Positions 8,765 to 17,842 of a stretch of DNA of 48,969 nt are shown here, in pieces. The translations under genes were made by a program, and so were the position numbers. This DNA is from CAYMPW01 sp964558505 (GTDB lineage: Archaea; Thermoplasmatota; Thermoplasmata; Methanomassiliicoccales; Methanomethylophilaceae): contig CAZLEI010000008.1 of the NCBI GenBank assembly GCA_964558505.1, positions 1 to 48,969 of the forward strand, in the 5' to 3' direction. Positions within the stretch are counted from its first letter, which is position 1. Each line of letters opens with the position of its first letter. Below the pieces are notes generated by a model. The model did no database searches. It was given only the letters and a program-made list of their open reading frames with translations, and was not told the origin of the DNA.

Positions 8765-8956
8765 ATGAAATTCAAACTGCCGGCAGACAAATCCAAGCTC
8801 AGCATGATGCTGATGCTGGTCCTCGCCATATTGGCCGTGGTCCTCATGGTCGCAAAGGTGTACATATTGGTGCCTATCGTGCTGTTCGCAGTCGTGGGGA
8901 TCATCTTCCTCTTCGGATACCTCCCCTACGACGACGAGATCTCCGACAACCAGTGA
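8765..8956 (+). CDS. Small two-helix membrane protein
   Basis: 63 residues. A basic amphipathic start (KFKLPADKSK) is followed by two close hydrophobic helices (about residues 13-30 and 32-51) and an acidic tail, PYDDEISDN. ATG at 8765 is chosen because the upstream in-frame extension is low-complexity and starts inside rpe. It lies 15 bases before fen. Function unknown. Confidence 0.6.
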   Translation: MKFKLPADKSKLSMMLMLVLAILAVVLMVAKVYILVPIVLFAVVGIIFLFGYLPYDDEISDNQ

Positions 8957-8971
8957 TCGGACGGTGCATAA

Positions 8972-10000
8972 GTGGGAGTAAACCTCTCCGGACTGGTCGA
9001 ATCGCGCACAGTGGAGTTGTCAGACCTCCGCGGCAAGACCATCGCGATCGATGCCTACAACACGATATACCAGTTCTTATCGATCATCAGGCAGCCGGAC
9101 GGCTATCCGCTTCAGGATTCCAAGGGGAGGGTCACATCTCACCTGTCCGGCCTCCTGTACCGCACGGCCAACCTGATAGAAGCGGGCATAGAGCCTTCGT
9201 TCGTATTCGACGGAAAACCCAACGAACTCAAATCAGGCACCCTCGACGGCAGACGCAAACGCAGGGAGAAGGCCGAGAAGGAATGGGAGGATGCACGCGA
9301 ATCGGGCGACATGAAGAAGGCGTTCAGCAAAGCGCAGCAGACATCCCGCATGACCGATGACATAAGAGAATCCTCCAAAGATCTCTTGAAAGCTCTGGGT
9401 CTTCCCATGGTCCAAGCTCCCAGCGACGGCGAGGCCCAGGGTGCATTCATGTGTGCCAGAGGAGATGTGTGGGCATCTGCGTCCCAGGACTTCGACTCCA
9501 TCCTTTTCGGTGCTCCCATGCTCGTCAGGAACGTCACCATCACGGGCAGGAGGAAGGTCATGGGCAAGGACCTCTATCGCGACGTGAAGACCGAGGTCAT
9601 AGACTCGGCAGAATTCCTCGAGACCTTGGGCATAACCCGGGAACAGCTGGTGGATATGTGCATAATGATGGGCACGGATTTCGACGAGGGCATCGCTGGG
9701 ATCGGCCCTAAAAAGGGACTGAAGCTTGTGAAAGAACACGGAGATCTGGAACATATCTTCCCGGTCATCGGGAAGGAGATAGAAGGATACGACGAGATAA
9801 GGGACATCTTCCTCCGTGGCACATATGCCGATGATTACGATATAACGCCCAGGCCGGTGGACCGCGAGGCCGTTCTGGACCTGATGACGAGCTATGATTT
9901 CACCCCGGAGAGGGTCAACGGGGCGCTCAACAGGATCGAGGAATCCCGTAAAACAGAGATCGCCCGCAAGAGACAGCGCTCCCTGGATGCGTGGTTCTGA
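8972..10000 (+). CDS. fen: Flap endonuclease FEN-1
   Basis: Structure-specific 5' nuclease that removes flaps in Okazaki-fragment maturation and repair. 342 residues in the archaeal order: N-terminal domain with IAIDAYNTIYQF, FVFDGKP, a helical clamp, then the internal domain with APSDGEAQGA and ASQDFDSILFG (metal-binding acids), and the helix-hairpin-helix GIAGIGPKKGLKL. The C-terminus QRSLDAWF is a canonical PIP box for binding PCNA. The start is GTG at 8972, encoding the family-like VNLSGLV after one Gly. Confidence 0.96.
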   Translation: MGVNLSGLVESRTVELSDLRGKTIAIDAYNTIYQFLSIIRQPDGYPLQDSKGRVTSHLSGLLYRTANLIEAGIEPSFVFDGKPNELKSGTLDGRRKRREKAEKEWEDARESGDMKKAFSKAQQTSRMTDDIRESSKDLLKALGLPMVQAPSDGEAQGAFMCARGDVWASASQDFDSILFGAPMLVRNVTITGRRKVMGKDLYRDVKTEVIDSAEFLETLGITREQLVDMCIMMGTDFDEGIAGIGPKKGLKLVKEHGDLEHIFPVIGKEIEGYDEIRDIFLRGTYADDYDITPRPVDREAVLDLMTSYDFTPERVNGALNRIEESRKTEIARKRQRSLDAWF

Positions 10001-10087
10001 ACACATCCCAGACCCAATCTTTATTATTGATATGGCATACCTGGCCACAATGCCGGGCAAGATATACCTGGCATAGAAGGATTAGCG

Positions 10088-13048
10088 ATGATAAAGCAGG
10101 TCCGCGCCAACTACGATGCGCCAACAATCGAGAAGGAGATCCAAGAACTTTGGAACTCCGAGCACGCTTATGAGAAAACCAAGGAACTGAGGTCCTCCGG
10201 AGAGAGATTCTCCTTCGTGGACGGTCCGCCGTACACCACGGGAGCCATCCACCTCGGGACCGCCATGAACAAGACGATCAAGGACATCCTCATCAGATAC
10301 TGGAGGATGCTCGGCTACAACGTCCGTGACCAGCCCGGCTTCGATATGCACGGGCTTCCCATCGAGGTGCAGGTCGAGAAGAAGATCGGAGTCCACTCCA
10401 AGAAAGAGATCGAGGAGAGGGGCATAGACAACTTCGTGGAGACGTGCAAGAAGTTCGCGCTGGAACTGCACGGGAGCATGACCGAGCAGTTCAAACAGCT
10501 CGGTGTATGGATGGATTGGGACAATCCCTATCAGACACTCAACCTCAATTTCATGGAGTCCGCTTGGTGGACCGTCTCGCGCGCTTACGAGCGCGGACTG
10601 CTGGGTCCGGCGAACAGGGTCGTCACATGGTGTCCCAGATGCGAGACGGCTCTGGCCAATGCCGAGATAGACTACGCCGACGAGGTCGACCCCTCCGTCA
10701 TGGTCAGATTCCCCCTGAAGGACGGAAGCGGCGCATCCCTGCTCATATGGACCACCACGCCTTGGACGCTGCCATCCAACATGGCCGTGGCCGCTCACCC
10801 CGACTGCACTTACGCCAAGATCGAGATGAAAGGCGCCAACGGCAGCGAGACCGTGATATGCATGGAATCGCAGGCCGAATACGTCATGAAGAAGGGCGGA
10901 TACGAATCGATGGCCGTCATCGAGAAGATGACGGGAAAGGAACTCGAGGGCACTGCGTACATACCGCCCTTCGAGATCGACAACATGTACATCAAGGCCA
11001 ACGAGTGGACGTACAAGGTTGTCACGGCCGATTACGTGGAGAAGGACAACACCGGACTGGTCCACACCGCGCCCGGCTTCGGACCCGACGATTACGAGAC
11101 GGGAAAGAGGTACGGCATCACTACGTTCTGCCCTGTCAACGAATCGGGCAGGTACACCGACGAGTTCCCCATGATGGCCGGGAAGAAGGTCAAGACCGTC
11201 AACGAGGATATATCCAAGTACCTGGACGAGAAGGGCCTGCTCTACAACGCAGAGAAGATAAAACACAGCTATGGGCACTGCTGGAGATGCAAATCGCCCA
11301 TCATCTACAGGAACACGCGCCAATGGTTCATATCCGTGCCCGAGGTCAAGAAGACCATGCTGTCTGAAGTAGACCGCGTCAAATGGGACCCGTCCTGGGC
11401 CGGCGAATCCAGAGAGAAGAACTGGGTCGAGGGTGCCAGGGAATGGTGCGTCTCGCGCCAGAGGTACTGGGGGATCCCCCTGCCTGTATGGGAGTGCCCC
11501 TGCGGAGGCATGCGCGTGGTCGGGCAGTACAAAGAGCTGGAAGAGGGCAAAGGATACACGCCCGGCATGGACACCCACCGCCCCTGGATCGACAACGTCA
11601 CATTCAAATGCCCCAAGTGCGGCAAGGACATGCACCGTGTGAAGGACGTCCTCGACGTCTGGTTCGACTCCGGTGTCGCCGCATGGGCCCAGTTCGGATA
11701 CCCTGCCAAGAAGGACGAATTCGAGAAGTGGTGGCCTGCCAAGTTCATCGTGGAAGCCCATGACCAGACACGCGGATGGTTCTACACGCAGCTCGGAGCC
11801 GGAGTGGTATCGTTCGACAGAGCACCTTACGACGAGGTCATGATGCACGGATGGGTTCTTGACCCCAAGGGCCAGAAGATGTCCAAATCCAAAGGGAACG
11901 TCATCGAGCCTTTGGAGATCATAAGGGATGTCGGAGCGGATTCGCTCAGGCTGTACATGATCAAGGCCAACGCCCCCTGGGAGGACACAGCGTTCCAGAA
12001 AGACGGCCCCAAGAATGCCAGGAAGATACTCAACACGTACTGGAACGTCGTCAACTTCGCATCCACGTACATGACGCTGGACAGCTACGACCCGGATGCA
12101 CACTCCCTTGTGGATGTGAGGGCATCGCTCAGGGACGAAGACCTTTGGATGATATCCAGGACCGAATGCATGAAGAGGGATGTCGCCGCGGCGTTGGAGA
12201 CCAGAGAGCTCCACAAGGCTGGACGCGCCCTTGAGGATTACATCCTCGAGGACCTTTCCAGGTGGTATGTGAAACTGGTCAGGGACAGGACATGGGCCGA
12301 GGACGAGGATTCCGTGAAGGACAAGAACGCGTCCTATTTCACATTGCACTATGCGATAATGAACACGGCCTTGGTGCTCGCGCCGTTCTGCCCGCACATC
12401 GCGGACGAGGTGTACACGCACATGGGAGGGAAGCTCCTCACCGTGCACATGGAAGATTGGCCGAAATACGACGAATCCCTCATCGACACGGACATCGAGC
12501 ACGGGATGGCCCTCGTGCAGAACATCGTCGAGATCGTCGCCGCCGAAAGAGCGAAGATGGGGAGCAAGCTCAGATGGCCTCTGCTCGCCGTCGACGTCCG
12601 CGGCAACGATGAGAAGACGAACTCCGCGATCGGAAGGTTCGCCCATGTGCTCGCCCAGCAGGGCAACATCAAGAACATCGGGTTCCTTTCGGCAGGAGCC
12701 GAGCCCACGGGCAAGGAAGTGCTTCCCGTGGAGTTCGACGAAGGCACGGTGCTCATAGACTTCGATGTCACCCCCGAGATCGAAGCTGAAGGATATGCCC
12801 GCGAGCTCATCCGCAGGATACAGCAGATGCGCAAGGACATGAAGCTGAACGTCGAGCAGTTCGTGAACTGCGAGGTCAGCGCCGAACCTCGCCTCATGGG
12901 ACTCTTCGAGACCTGGCACGACCATATTGCCAACGAGGTCAGGGCGAAATCGCTGACGTTCACCGACAGTCCCGGAGGGGACGAGGTCAAGACCTGGGAC
13001 GTCACCGGCAAGGACATCGTCATCGGAATCAGTTCCATAGACCTTTGA
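10088..13048 (+). CDS. ileS: Isoleucyl-tRNA synthetase
   Basis: 986 residues, class I synthetase. The HIGH-like motif is GAIHLGTAMN, followed by PGFDMHGLPIE. The zinc-ribbon-like CPRC and the CP1 editing domain (TWTTTPWTLPSNMA, TGLVHTAPGFG) occupy the middle. The KMSKS loop is GQKMSKSKGNV. The C-terminal half holds the helical anticodon domain and a later extension. Charges tRNA-Ile and edits valine. It is followed by a compact terminator. The long open frame on the opposite strand is a codon-bias shadow. Confidence 0.97.
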   Translation: MIKQVRANYDAPTIEKEIQELWNSEHAYEKTKELRSSGERFSFVDGPPYTTGAIHLGTAMNKTIKDILIRYWRMLGYNVRDQPGFDMHGLPIEVQVEKKIGVHSKKEIEERGIDNFVETCKKFALELHGSMTEQFKQLGVWMDWDNPYQTLNLNFMESAWWTVSRAYERGLLGPANRVVTWCPRCETALANAEIDYADEVDPSVMVRFPLKDGSGASLLIWTTTPWTLPSNMAVAAHPDCTYAKIEMKGANGSETVICMESQAEYVMKKGGYESMAVIEKMTGKELEGTAYIPPFEIDNMYIKANEWTYKVVTADYVEKDNTGLVHTAPGFGPDDYETGKRYGITTFCPVNESGRYTDEFPMMAGKKVKTVNEDISKYLDEKGLLYNAEKIKHSYGHCWRCKSPIIYRNTRQWFISVPEVKKTMLSEVDRVKWDPSWAGESREKNWVEGAREWCVSRQRYWGIPLPVWECPCGGMRVVGQYKELEEGKGYTPGMDTHRPWIDNVTFKCPKCGKDMHRVKDVLDVWFDSGVAAWAQFGYPAKKDEFEKWWPAKFIVEAHDQTRGWFYTQLGAGVVSFDRAPYDEVMMHGWVLDPKGQKMSKSKGNVIEPLEIIRDVGADSLRLYMIKANAPWEDTAFQKDGPKNARKILNTYWNVVNFASTYMTLDSYDPDAHSLVDVRASLRDEDLWMISRTECMKRDVAAALETRELHKAGRALEDYILEDLSRWYVKLVRDRTWAEDEDSVKDKNASYFTLHYAIMNTALVLAPFCPHIADEVYTHMGGKLLTVHMEDWPKYDESLIDTDIEHGMALVQNIVEIVAAERAKMGSKLRWPLLAVDVRGNDEKTNSAIGRFAHVLAQQGNIKNIGFLSAGAEPTGKEVLPVEFDEGTVLIDFDVTPEIEAEGYARELIRRIQQMRKDMKLNVEQFVNCEVSAEPRLMGLFETWHDHIANEVRAKSLTFTDSPGGDEVKTWDVTGKDIVIGISSIDL

Positions 13049-13073
13049 AACACATTCTGGACTGCGGTCCAGC

Positions 13074-13093
13074 GCCCTCCCTTCGGGGAGGGC
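13074..13093 (+). terminator. Terminator hairpin after ileS
   Basis: Perfect 8-base arms around a TTCG tetraloop, 26 bases after the ileS stop, followed by aaatcctttt. The T run doubles as AT-rich promoter sequence for the next gene. Confidence 0.7.
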
Positions 13094-13123
13094 AAATCCT
13101 TTTAAGCAAAGCAATATGATATT

Positions 13124-13546
13124 ATGGACATGTCGCAAAGACCATTACTAGTCACAGTGATCGGAGCATTGACCCTTCTTGGCGGTCTGATAATGTTGGC
13201 CCTCGGTGCGGTGGTAATCATCGACCCGAGCATCATTGCAGAATACCTCAAGAACGTCGGACTTGAGGAATTGGTTTCCATCGGAGGATGGCCGCTCATA
13301 ATCGGCGGATTGATCGATATCATAGTCGCTGCCGGATTCCTCAAGGGATGGAGCATAATATGGTACATTGGAGTTGTGATCTACGGTCTCATACTATTGA
13401 CATCTGTGCTTTCACTGGCCCTATCGCTGGTCGGCGGCATCGGATTCACTGCATTGAGCCTCAGCATCGCCATACCGTTGGTCATCGCCGCTGTCATCCT
13501 GTACTATCTTTTCCGTCCGAACGTGAAGGAATTCTTCGGGATCTGA
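13124..13546 (+). CDS. Small integral membrane protein, four predicted helices
   Basis: 140 residues, strongly hydrophobic, with helices at about 10-32, 50-70, 76-100 and 105-128, and a short charged C-terminus (RPNVKEF). No recognised family motif. It has its own flanking terminators on both sides, so it is probably monocistronic. Function unknown. Confidence 0.65.
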   Translation: MDMSQRPLLVTVIGALTLLGGLIMLALGAVVIIDPSIIAEYLKNVGLEELVSIGGWPLIIGGLIDIIVAAGFLKGWSIIWYIGVVIYGLILLTSVLSLALSLVGGIGFTALSLSIAIPLVIAAVILYYLFRPNVKEFFGI

Positions 13547-13558
13547 AATCTTTTTCAA

Positions 13559-13578
13559 GACGGGGCTTACGCCCCGTC
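13559..13578 (+). terminator. Terminator hairpin after the small membrane protein
   Basis: Arms gacggggc and gccccgtc around ttac, 12 bases beyond the stop and preceded by a T-run. From here to 13761 I see no convincing gene; short plus-strand frames there run antisense into the Nudix gene. Confidence 0.6.
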
Positions 13579-13761
13579 ATCATGTTACAGAACCTCGAAA
13601 TTGCCTCATTCTATCCTATCTCGCCATGATCGTCGGTCATCAGTCCGATGATGACACCATTGGACGATGCCGCATATCGTTGGATTGCGCACAGCATCAT
13701 CCGGAATCCTCGGATAGCATCCGCTGTCGCAAACGACCCGGACATGGAATCGGATCACAAT

Positions 13762-14535
13762 TCAACGGAGACCGAAGGATGTCAGGACATCAGGAGTCTT
13801 CGGGACGTGTTCCATGCCCTGTACATCAGATGGATGGACCCAGATGTAGTCGGTGTTCTCGCTGTTCAACACAGGATCGCCCGAAGGAGCATCGAATAGG
13901 AACGGCCAAACCTTCCAGATGATGTCCCCCTCGCGGACATGGATCGGTCCTAAGGACGCCTTCGGTCCTCCGACGTGCATCCCGGTCTCCTCCATGATCT
14001 CACGTACCGCCGCATCCGCCGGAGGTTCGCCCGATTCGATCTTCCCTGCCACCAGGGACCACCTGGACGGGAACGAAGGTACAGAATCCGGACGTCTGAG
14101 CATCAGGACCTTGCCGTCCCTTACGACAGCAGACGAGACCGACTCGATGAGCCTGACACATGGAAGTTCCACCGTTCCTGCGGCAGAATCGACCACAGCC
14201 TCGTCGCCATCCAAGATGAGGTCCACATCGATCTGATCTACCATCGGTATGGACGAGATCACTGCACCGGTCGCAACGATCGTCTCCGCCGAGCGGTTTA
14301 TCACCGCGGCAGGTGCCTTACCGTGGACCATCAGGTCGTACATCGTGAAAGAGCCCACTGTGCTGCCTTTGCCACGGGGAAATACCAGGATCCTGTCGGA
14401 CACGTTGCCGCCGTCCTCCACATTCAGTTCGCCCGTCGAGCCATTGACCCCTCCGAGGAAACTGAGCGGTTCATTTAGCTTCAGGACTTTGCCCGATGCT
14501 GTTCCGGAGCATATGCTGCGGCCTGCAAGTATCAC
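13762..14535 (-). CDS. Phosphomevalonate dehydratase small subunit (AcnX swivel domain) fused to a Nudix domain
   Basis: 257 residues with two domains. Residues 1-130 are the aconitase-X small-subunit fold (DUF126): ILAGRSICSGTASGKVL, LSFLGGVN, VFPRGKGSTVGSF and a later APAAVINR. Residues about 135-257 are a Nudix hydrolase domain whose box GKIESGEPPADAAVREIMEE plus TGM fits Gx5Ex7REUxEExGU exactly. The small subunit works with the large one to dehydrate mevalonate 5-phosphate in the archaeal mevalonate pathway. The Nudix substrate is unknown; an isoprenoid or nucleotide diphosphate is possible. The GTG start overlaps the large-subunit stop by four bases, so translation is coupled. The family's small subunit normally stands alone, so the fusion is unusual. 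Confidence 0.88.
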   Translation of the reverse strand: MILAGRSICSGTASGKVLKLNEPLSFLGGVNGSTGELNVEDGGNVSDRILVFPRGKGSTVGSFTMYDLMVHGKAPAAVINRSAETIVATGAVISSIPMVDQIDVDLILDGDEAVVDSAAGTVELPCVRLIESVSSAVVRDGKVLMLRRPDSVPSFPSRWSLVAGKIESGEPPADAAVREIMEETGMHVGGPKASLGPIHVREGDIIWKVWPFLFDAPSGDPVLNSENTDYIWVHPSDVQGMEHVPKTPDVLTSFGLR

Positions 14536-15707
14536 ATGACCACCTCCATGAGCGCGGCGATGTCGTTGCACATGACCTTCTGAGAGCACAGAGTAGGCAG
14601 ATAATTCCCGGCCTTGGCCGAATTCGTAGCGGTCCTCTGGAATGTCCCCTCTATCGGCGAAACGACCATGCATGTGTCCGCCAGAACAAGACCGAACTCC
14701 TCGAGGATGCGAACATCATCAGGGCACTGGTCCCTGACCGATGCAGATGTGCAGAACCATATCTCGATGTCCTTGTTCTTCTTGACCTTGCCCTTCAGGA
14801 ACTGAGCAATCTCATGCACCTCCTTCACTGTCAGATGAGGGCACCCCAATGCTATCAGCTGCACATCGCCGACCGTATTGAGTTTTGCATAAGCAGCATC
14901 CAGCTCATCCTTGCCGATGTGTATGGTCTCCAACCCGGAGGTATCGAAATCGCCGGCTTCCGGTGTGACCCCCTCTACATGGTACATCGCCACCGATCCG
15001 GACGCCGCCATAGCGGCCGCCAATGATTTTGCGGATTCGACATCGGGCGTGATGCCGCGGAAATACGGTATCCCTGTCCCTATGGCCATGCCTACGGCCT
15101 GACCCAATAACGAATGCGAGAACATGGAACCGTCGATATCGGCATCGATGACCACTGTGGGCGCACGGTTCTCATCCAGATGGAGCCCGTAATTAGCTGT
15201 TTTACCCAGGATCGCCGCTGCCAATGCTCCGGGACCTCCTTCCCTGTTGGTCCTGGCACCTATGAAAGAATTGACGAACGATAATGCAGATGATTCTGCC
15301 CATGCGACATGATCTCCCAACGAGGGCACGTTATCGCCCATGTAGGGTGTGCAGGAGCAAGTGGTCTTGATCCCCATCCTGCCGTACAGATTTACGATCT
15401 CCAGCTGCTTCTCTGCAAAATCAGGAGATATGTGCATCTCACGCCACCGCCCACGGTCCATGCCGATCGGATTGAGCGTGGACGGGACAGTCACCATCGC
15501 GCCACCGGCGACCATATCGCTGAGATATTTCAGACCGCCGTCGCCGATGGTCTTGTAAGAAGCACCCGACAGATGTGCGGATGTTATGCTTATGAGGTCC
15601 TCTGCGCCGTATATCTTGCCAAGAGCCACGACCAGCTCCATGGCCTTACGGGCACCTTCGCCCTTCTCGCCACCCAGTACCGATTCCTCTTCCCTTGTGA
15701 GGTCCAT
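14532..15707 (-). CDS. Phosphomevalonate dehydratase large subunit (aconitase X)
   Basis: 391 residues, aconitase-X large-subunit family (DUF521). Its archaeal members dehydrate (R)-mevalonate 5-phosphate to trans-anhydromevalonate 5-phosphate in the modified mevalonate route to isopentenyl phosphate. Markers: LTREEESVLGGEKGEGARKA at the start, SAHLSGASYKTIG, CSCTPYMGDNVP with cluster-type Cys, WAESSALSFVNSFIGARTNR, LGCPHLT and the C-terminal NSAKAGNYLP. Other Cys residues (FCTSASV, DTCMVV) probably help bind the Fe-S cluster. Translationally coupled to the small-subunit/Nudix gene. A TATA-like ATATTTTATC lies just upstream. Confidence 0.92.
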   Translation of the reverse strand: MDLTREEESVLGGEKGEGARKAMELVVALGKIYGAEDLISITSAHLSGASYKTIGDGGLKYLSDMVAGGAMVTVPSTLNPIGMDRGRWREMHISPDFAEKQLEIVNLYGRMGIKTTCSCTPYMGDNVPSLGDHVAWAESSALSFVNSFIGARTNREGGPGALAAAILGKTANYGLHLDENRAPTVVIDADIDGSMFSHSLLGQAVGMAIGTGIPYFRGITPDVESAKSLAAAMAASGSVAMYHVEGVTPEAGDFDTSGLETIHIGKDELDAAYAKLNTVGDVQLIALGCPHLTVKEVHEIAQFLKGKVKKNKDIEIWFCTSASVRDQCPDDVRILEEFGLVLADTCMVVSPIEGTFQRTATNSAKAGNYLPTLCSQKVMCNDIAALMEVVM

Positions 15708-15745
15708 GGACCCCGAATAAGGTGCTATGATAAAATATCGCGGAA

Positions 15746-15892
15746 TCAGTTGATGAGATTGCGCATGCAGACCGGGATGTTCTTCTTCTCGTTACGGTGA
15801 TATGCAACGCATTCGCAGCATTTTCCGTGCCTGGAACACTCGACCTTAGGGCATGTACACTCAAGATTGACGACCATGAATTCGCAACTCAT
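15746..15892 (-). CDS. 48-residue cysteine-rich protein (DUF6485-like)
   Basis: A very small protein with eight Cys in 48 residues: LECTCPKVECSRHGKCCECV, then YHRN and a late Cys. The CxCxxxxCxxxGxCCxCxxYH pattern resembles small proteins of anaerobes I recall as DUF6485; this is from memory. It probably binds metal. Two starts are possible, 15892 and 15877; neither has a clear ribosome site. It lies 38 bases upstream of the phosphomevalonate dehydratase pair on the same strand. Confidence 0.65.
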   Translation of the reverse strand: MSCEFMVVNLECTCPKVECSRHGKCCECVAYHRNEKKNIPVCMRNLIN

Positions 15893-16032
15893 GAATGAAG
15901 GAAAGCATCCATATATAAAATAACAACAGACAATCGCATTGAGGTTCGCGTTGATTTTCCACGATTTTTGAAACACGGTGAGTATGCCCCGTAACTTTGG
16001 AATTAATATAATGACACTGATATTCATGATAC

Positions 16033-17373
16033 ATGGATTCTAAAAATCTGAAGATCACCATCGTGGCCGTTATCGCCATCGTTATAGTTTTGGCACTTGC
16101 CGCGGCAGCTGTCATGACCGAGAAAAGCGATGACAAGTACCGCGTCATGGCCGTCGGATTCGTCGACAACCTCAACGATGGGGAATACGTTGAATGCTGG
16201 AGCCAGTTCAGCGAGGAGTATGGGAAAACTGTATCGCCGGAATCTCTTGAAGCCGGATGGCTTTCGATCACATCCTTCACCGGACTGATGAAGGATTTCG
16301 CCGAGATCACCGTTGTACACGATTCCGATTCCACAATCGTGAATGTTGAATGCATATTCGACGCCTACTCGATGATCCTGACGTTCGTGTACGATTCGAA
16401 CGATAAGATCACTGCCCTGGTCCCGAACGTATCTGCTCTCGAATACACCATTCCTGACGGTTTGATGGATAAGAACATCATCGTCGGAGAGAACACCGAA
16501 TGGGCACTCAATGGGCTGATCACGACCTCGAAGGACGGCACCATATCCAAGACCGCCGTGGTCTTGGTGCACGGGTCCGGCCCGTCAGACATGAATGAAA
16601 CCGTTGGCCCCAACGCCGTGTTCAGGGACATCGCATGGGCACTGGGCGAGAATGGCATCGACAGCATAAGATATGACAAAAGGACGTTCGTCTACGGTCA
16701 GGAGCTTGCGAGTGTCAGGGACCTCACCGTAGAGGAAGAGACGATCCAAGATGCGATATCGGCCGGCAAGATCCTCAGGGACAGCGGGTATGAGAAGGTG
16801 TACCTGATCGGTCACAGCATGGGGGGCATGCTTGCTCCCAGGATCGTATCCGAGAGCGGTGGCGTCTTCGATGGATTCGTGTCCCTCGCCGGAAGCTCCA
16901 GGACGTTGACCGATATCATGACGGACCAGATACGGGCCGCGATAGACGATATAGAAGATCCAGCCATCAAAGAAGCGACCTTGGCCACTTTGAATGCCAC
17001 AATTGTAAACATTGGGAAACTGGATCAGATGACCGATGAACAGGCCCTCTCTACGTTCATATTCGGCGTGCCGGCATACTATTTCAAAGAGATGAACTCC
17101 CATGATATGGCGGAGATCGCACATTCCCTTGATTGCCCCATGTTGTTCCTCCAGGGAAGTGCAGATTTCCAGGTCGACCCCGTGAAAGACTATGGCAAGC
17201 TGCAGACCGACCTCGAGGATTTGAACAATGCGGATTTCCAACTGTTCGATGGATTGAATCACATGTTCATGGTCTCCAAAGACCCGGGAAAGGGGACTGC
17301 ACAGGAGTACTACAACGTCTCGCATGTCGACTCTGCAGTGATCGGATCGATCGCATCTTTTATCAAGGCGTGA
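16033..17373 (+). CDS. Membrane-anchored alpha/beta hydrolase with N-terminal DUF3887-like domain
   Basis: 446 residues. A single N-terminal hydrophobic segment (about 8-29) would export and anchor it. Residues about 35-135 resemble the DUF3887 domain (VGFVDNLNDGEYVECWSQFS) often found before such hydrolases. Residues about 140-446 are an alpha/beta hydrolase: VVLVHGSGPSD for the oxyanion region, nucleophile elbow GHSMGG, acid in GSADFQVDP and His in GLNHMF. The active site would face outside the cell; substrate unknown, probably an ester or amide. A strong hairpin follows. Confidence 0.87.
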   Translation: MDSKNLKITIVAVIAIVIVLALAAAAVMTEKSDDKYRVMAVGFVDNLNDGEYVECWSQFSEEYGKTVSPESLEAGWLSITSFTGLMKDFAEITVVHDSDSTIVNVECIFDAYSMILTFVYDSNDKITALVPNVSALEYTIPDGLMDKNIIVGENTEWALNGLITTSKDGTISKTAVVLVHGSGPSDMNETVGPNAVFRDIAWALGENGIDSIRYDKRTFVYGQELASVRDLTVEEETIQDAISAGKILRDSGYEKVYLIGHSMGGMLAPRIVSESGGVFDGFVSLAGSSRTLTDIMTDQIRAAIDDIEDPAIKEATLATLNATIVNIGKLDQMTDEQALSTFIFGVPAYYFKEMNSHDMAEIAHSLDCPMLFLQGSADFQVDPVKDYGKLQTDLEDLNNADFQLFDGLNHMFMVSKDPGKGTAQEYYNVSHVDSAVIGSIASFIKA

Positions 17374-17380
17374 GCCGAAC

Positions 17381-17400
17381 GGACGGCAGGTCTGCCGTCC
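17381..17400 (+). terminator. Terminator hairpin after the hydrolase
   Basis: Perfect 8-base arms ggacggca and tgccgtcc with a 4-base loop, eight bases after the stop, followed by catcattttt. Confidence 0.7.
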
Positions 17401-17461
17401 GCCATCATTTTTCACAATCACGATCTCCGCAGACGTACTGGAAAGGAGAGAACGATGTAAG

Positions 17462-17535
17462 CGGGCCTGCCGGGATTCGAACCCGGGTCAAAGGCTCCGG
17501 AGGCCTCCATGCTATCCAGGCTATACTACAGGCCC
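17462..17535 (-). tRNA. tRNA-Arg (anticodon CCG)
   Basis: Minus-strand cloverleaf of 74 bases: acceptor GGGCCTG/CAGGCCC with discriminator G, T-arm CCGGG-TTCGAAT-CCCGG, anticodon stem GAGGC/GCCTT (one G-T pair) and loop CT-CCG-GA. The anticodon CCG lies at 17500-17498 and reads CGG. The D stem is weak, with one mismatch. CCA is not encoded and no intron is seen. Confidence 0.92.
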
Positions 17536-17651
17536 ATATCAGAAGTTAAGTGATGTTTGAAGTTTGGAAGGGGAAACGGTTTGCCGGGCGATGACCCCGG
17601 CGATCCTGAGGCCCCCGTTGAGAGGGTGGAGGCCGGATGAAGATACCTTCC

Positions 17652-17837
17652 TTACTCTTTCTTGCTGAACTCAGTGTATCCGCACTTGCCACAGGAGACT
17701 CTGTCCTTGTGGGTCGCCATGAATACACCAGGGCCGCACTTGGGGCAGACAGGCTTCGTCCTTACGACTTTTGCACCGTCGACCTTGTAAGCGTCCTTCT
17801 TGGAGGTCGCTTTCTTTACTGCTGCTGCTTTTGCCAT
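17652..17837 (-). CDS. rps27ae: Ribosomal protein S27ae
   Basis: 61 residues; small-subunit zinc-ribbon protein with CPKC and CGKC knuckles 18 residues apart and a basic, alanine-rich N-terminus. ATG at 17837 is preferred to an ATG three codons upstream because MAKAAAVKK is the natural start. Last gene of the rpo7-spt4-kinase-S24e-S27ae operon, an arrangement typical of Euryarchaeota. One of the few genes here ending in TAA. Confidence 0.94.
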   Translation of the reverse strand: MAKAAAVKKATSKKDAYKVDGAKVVRTKPVCPKCGPGVFMATHKDRVSCGKCGYTEFSKKE

Positions 17838-17842
17838 CCTGA

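Noticed and set aside
10082..13138. A 1018-codon open frame on the minus strand opposite ileS
   Set aside because: It mirrors ileS, has no motif, and arises from the GC-biased third positions of the real gene.
13648..13899. An 83-codon plus-strand frame near the end of the Nudix gene
   Set aside because: Half of it is antisense to a well-supported domain and it has no recognisable feature.
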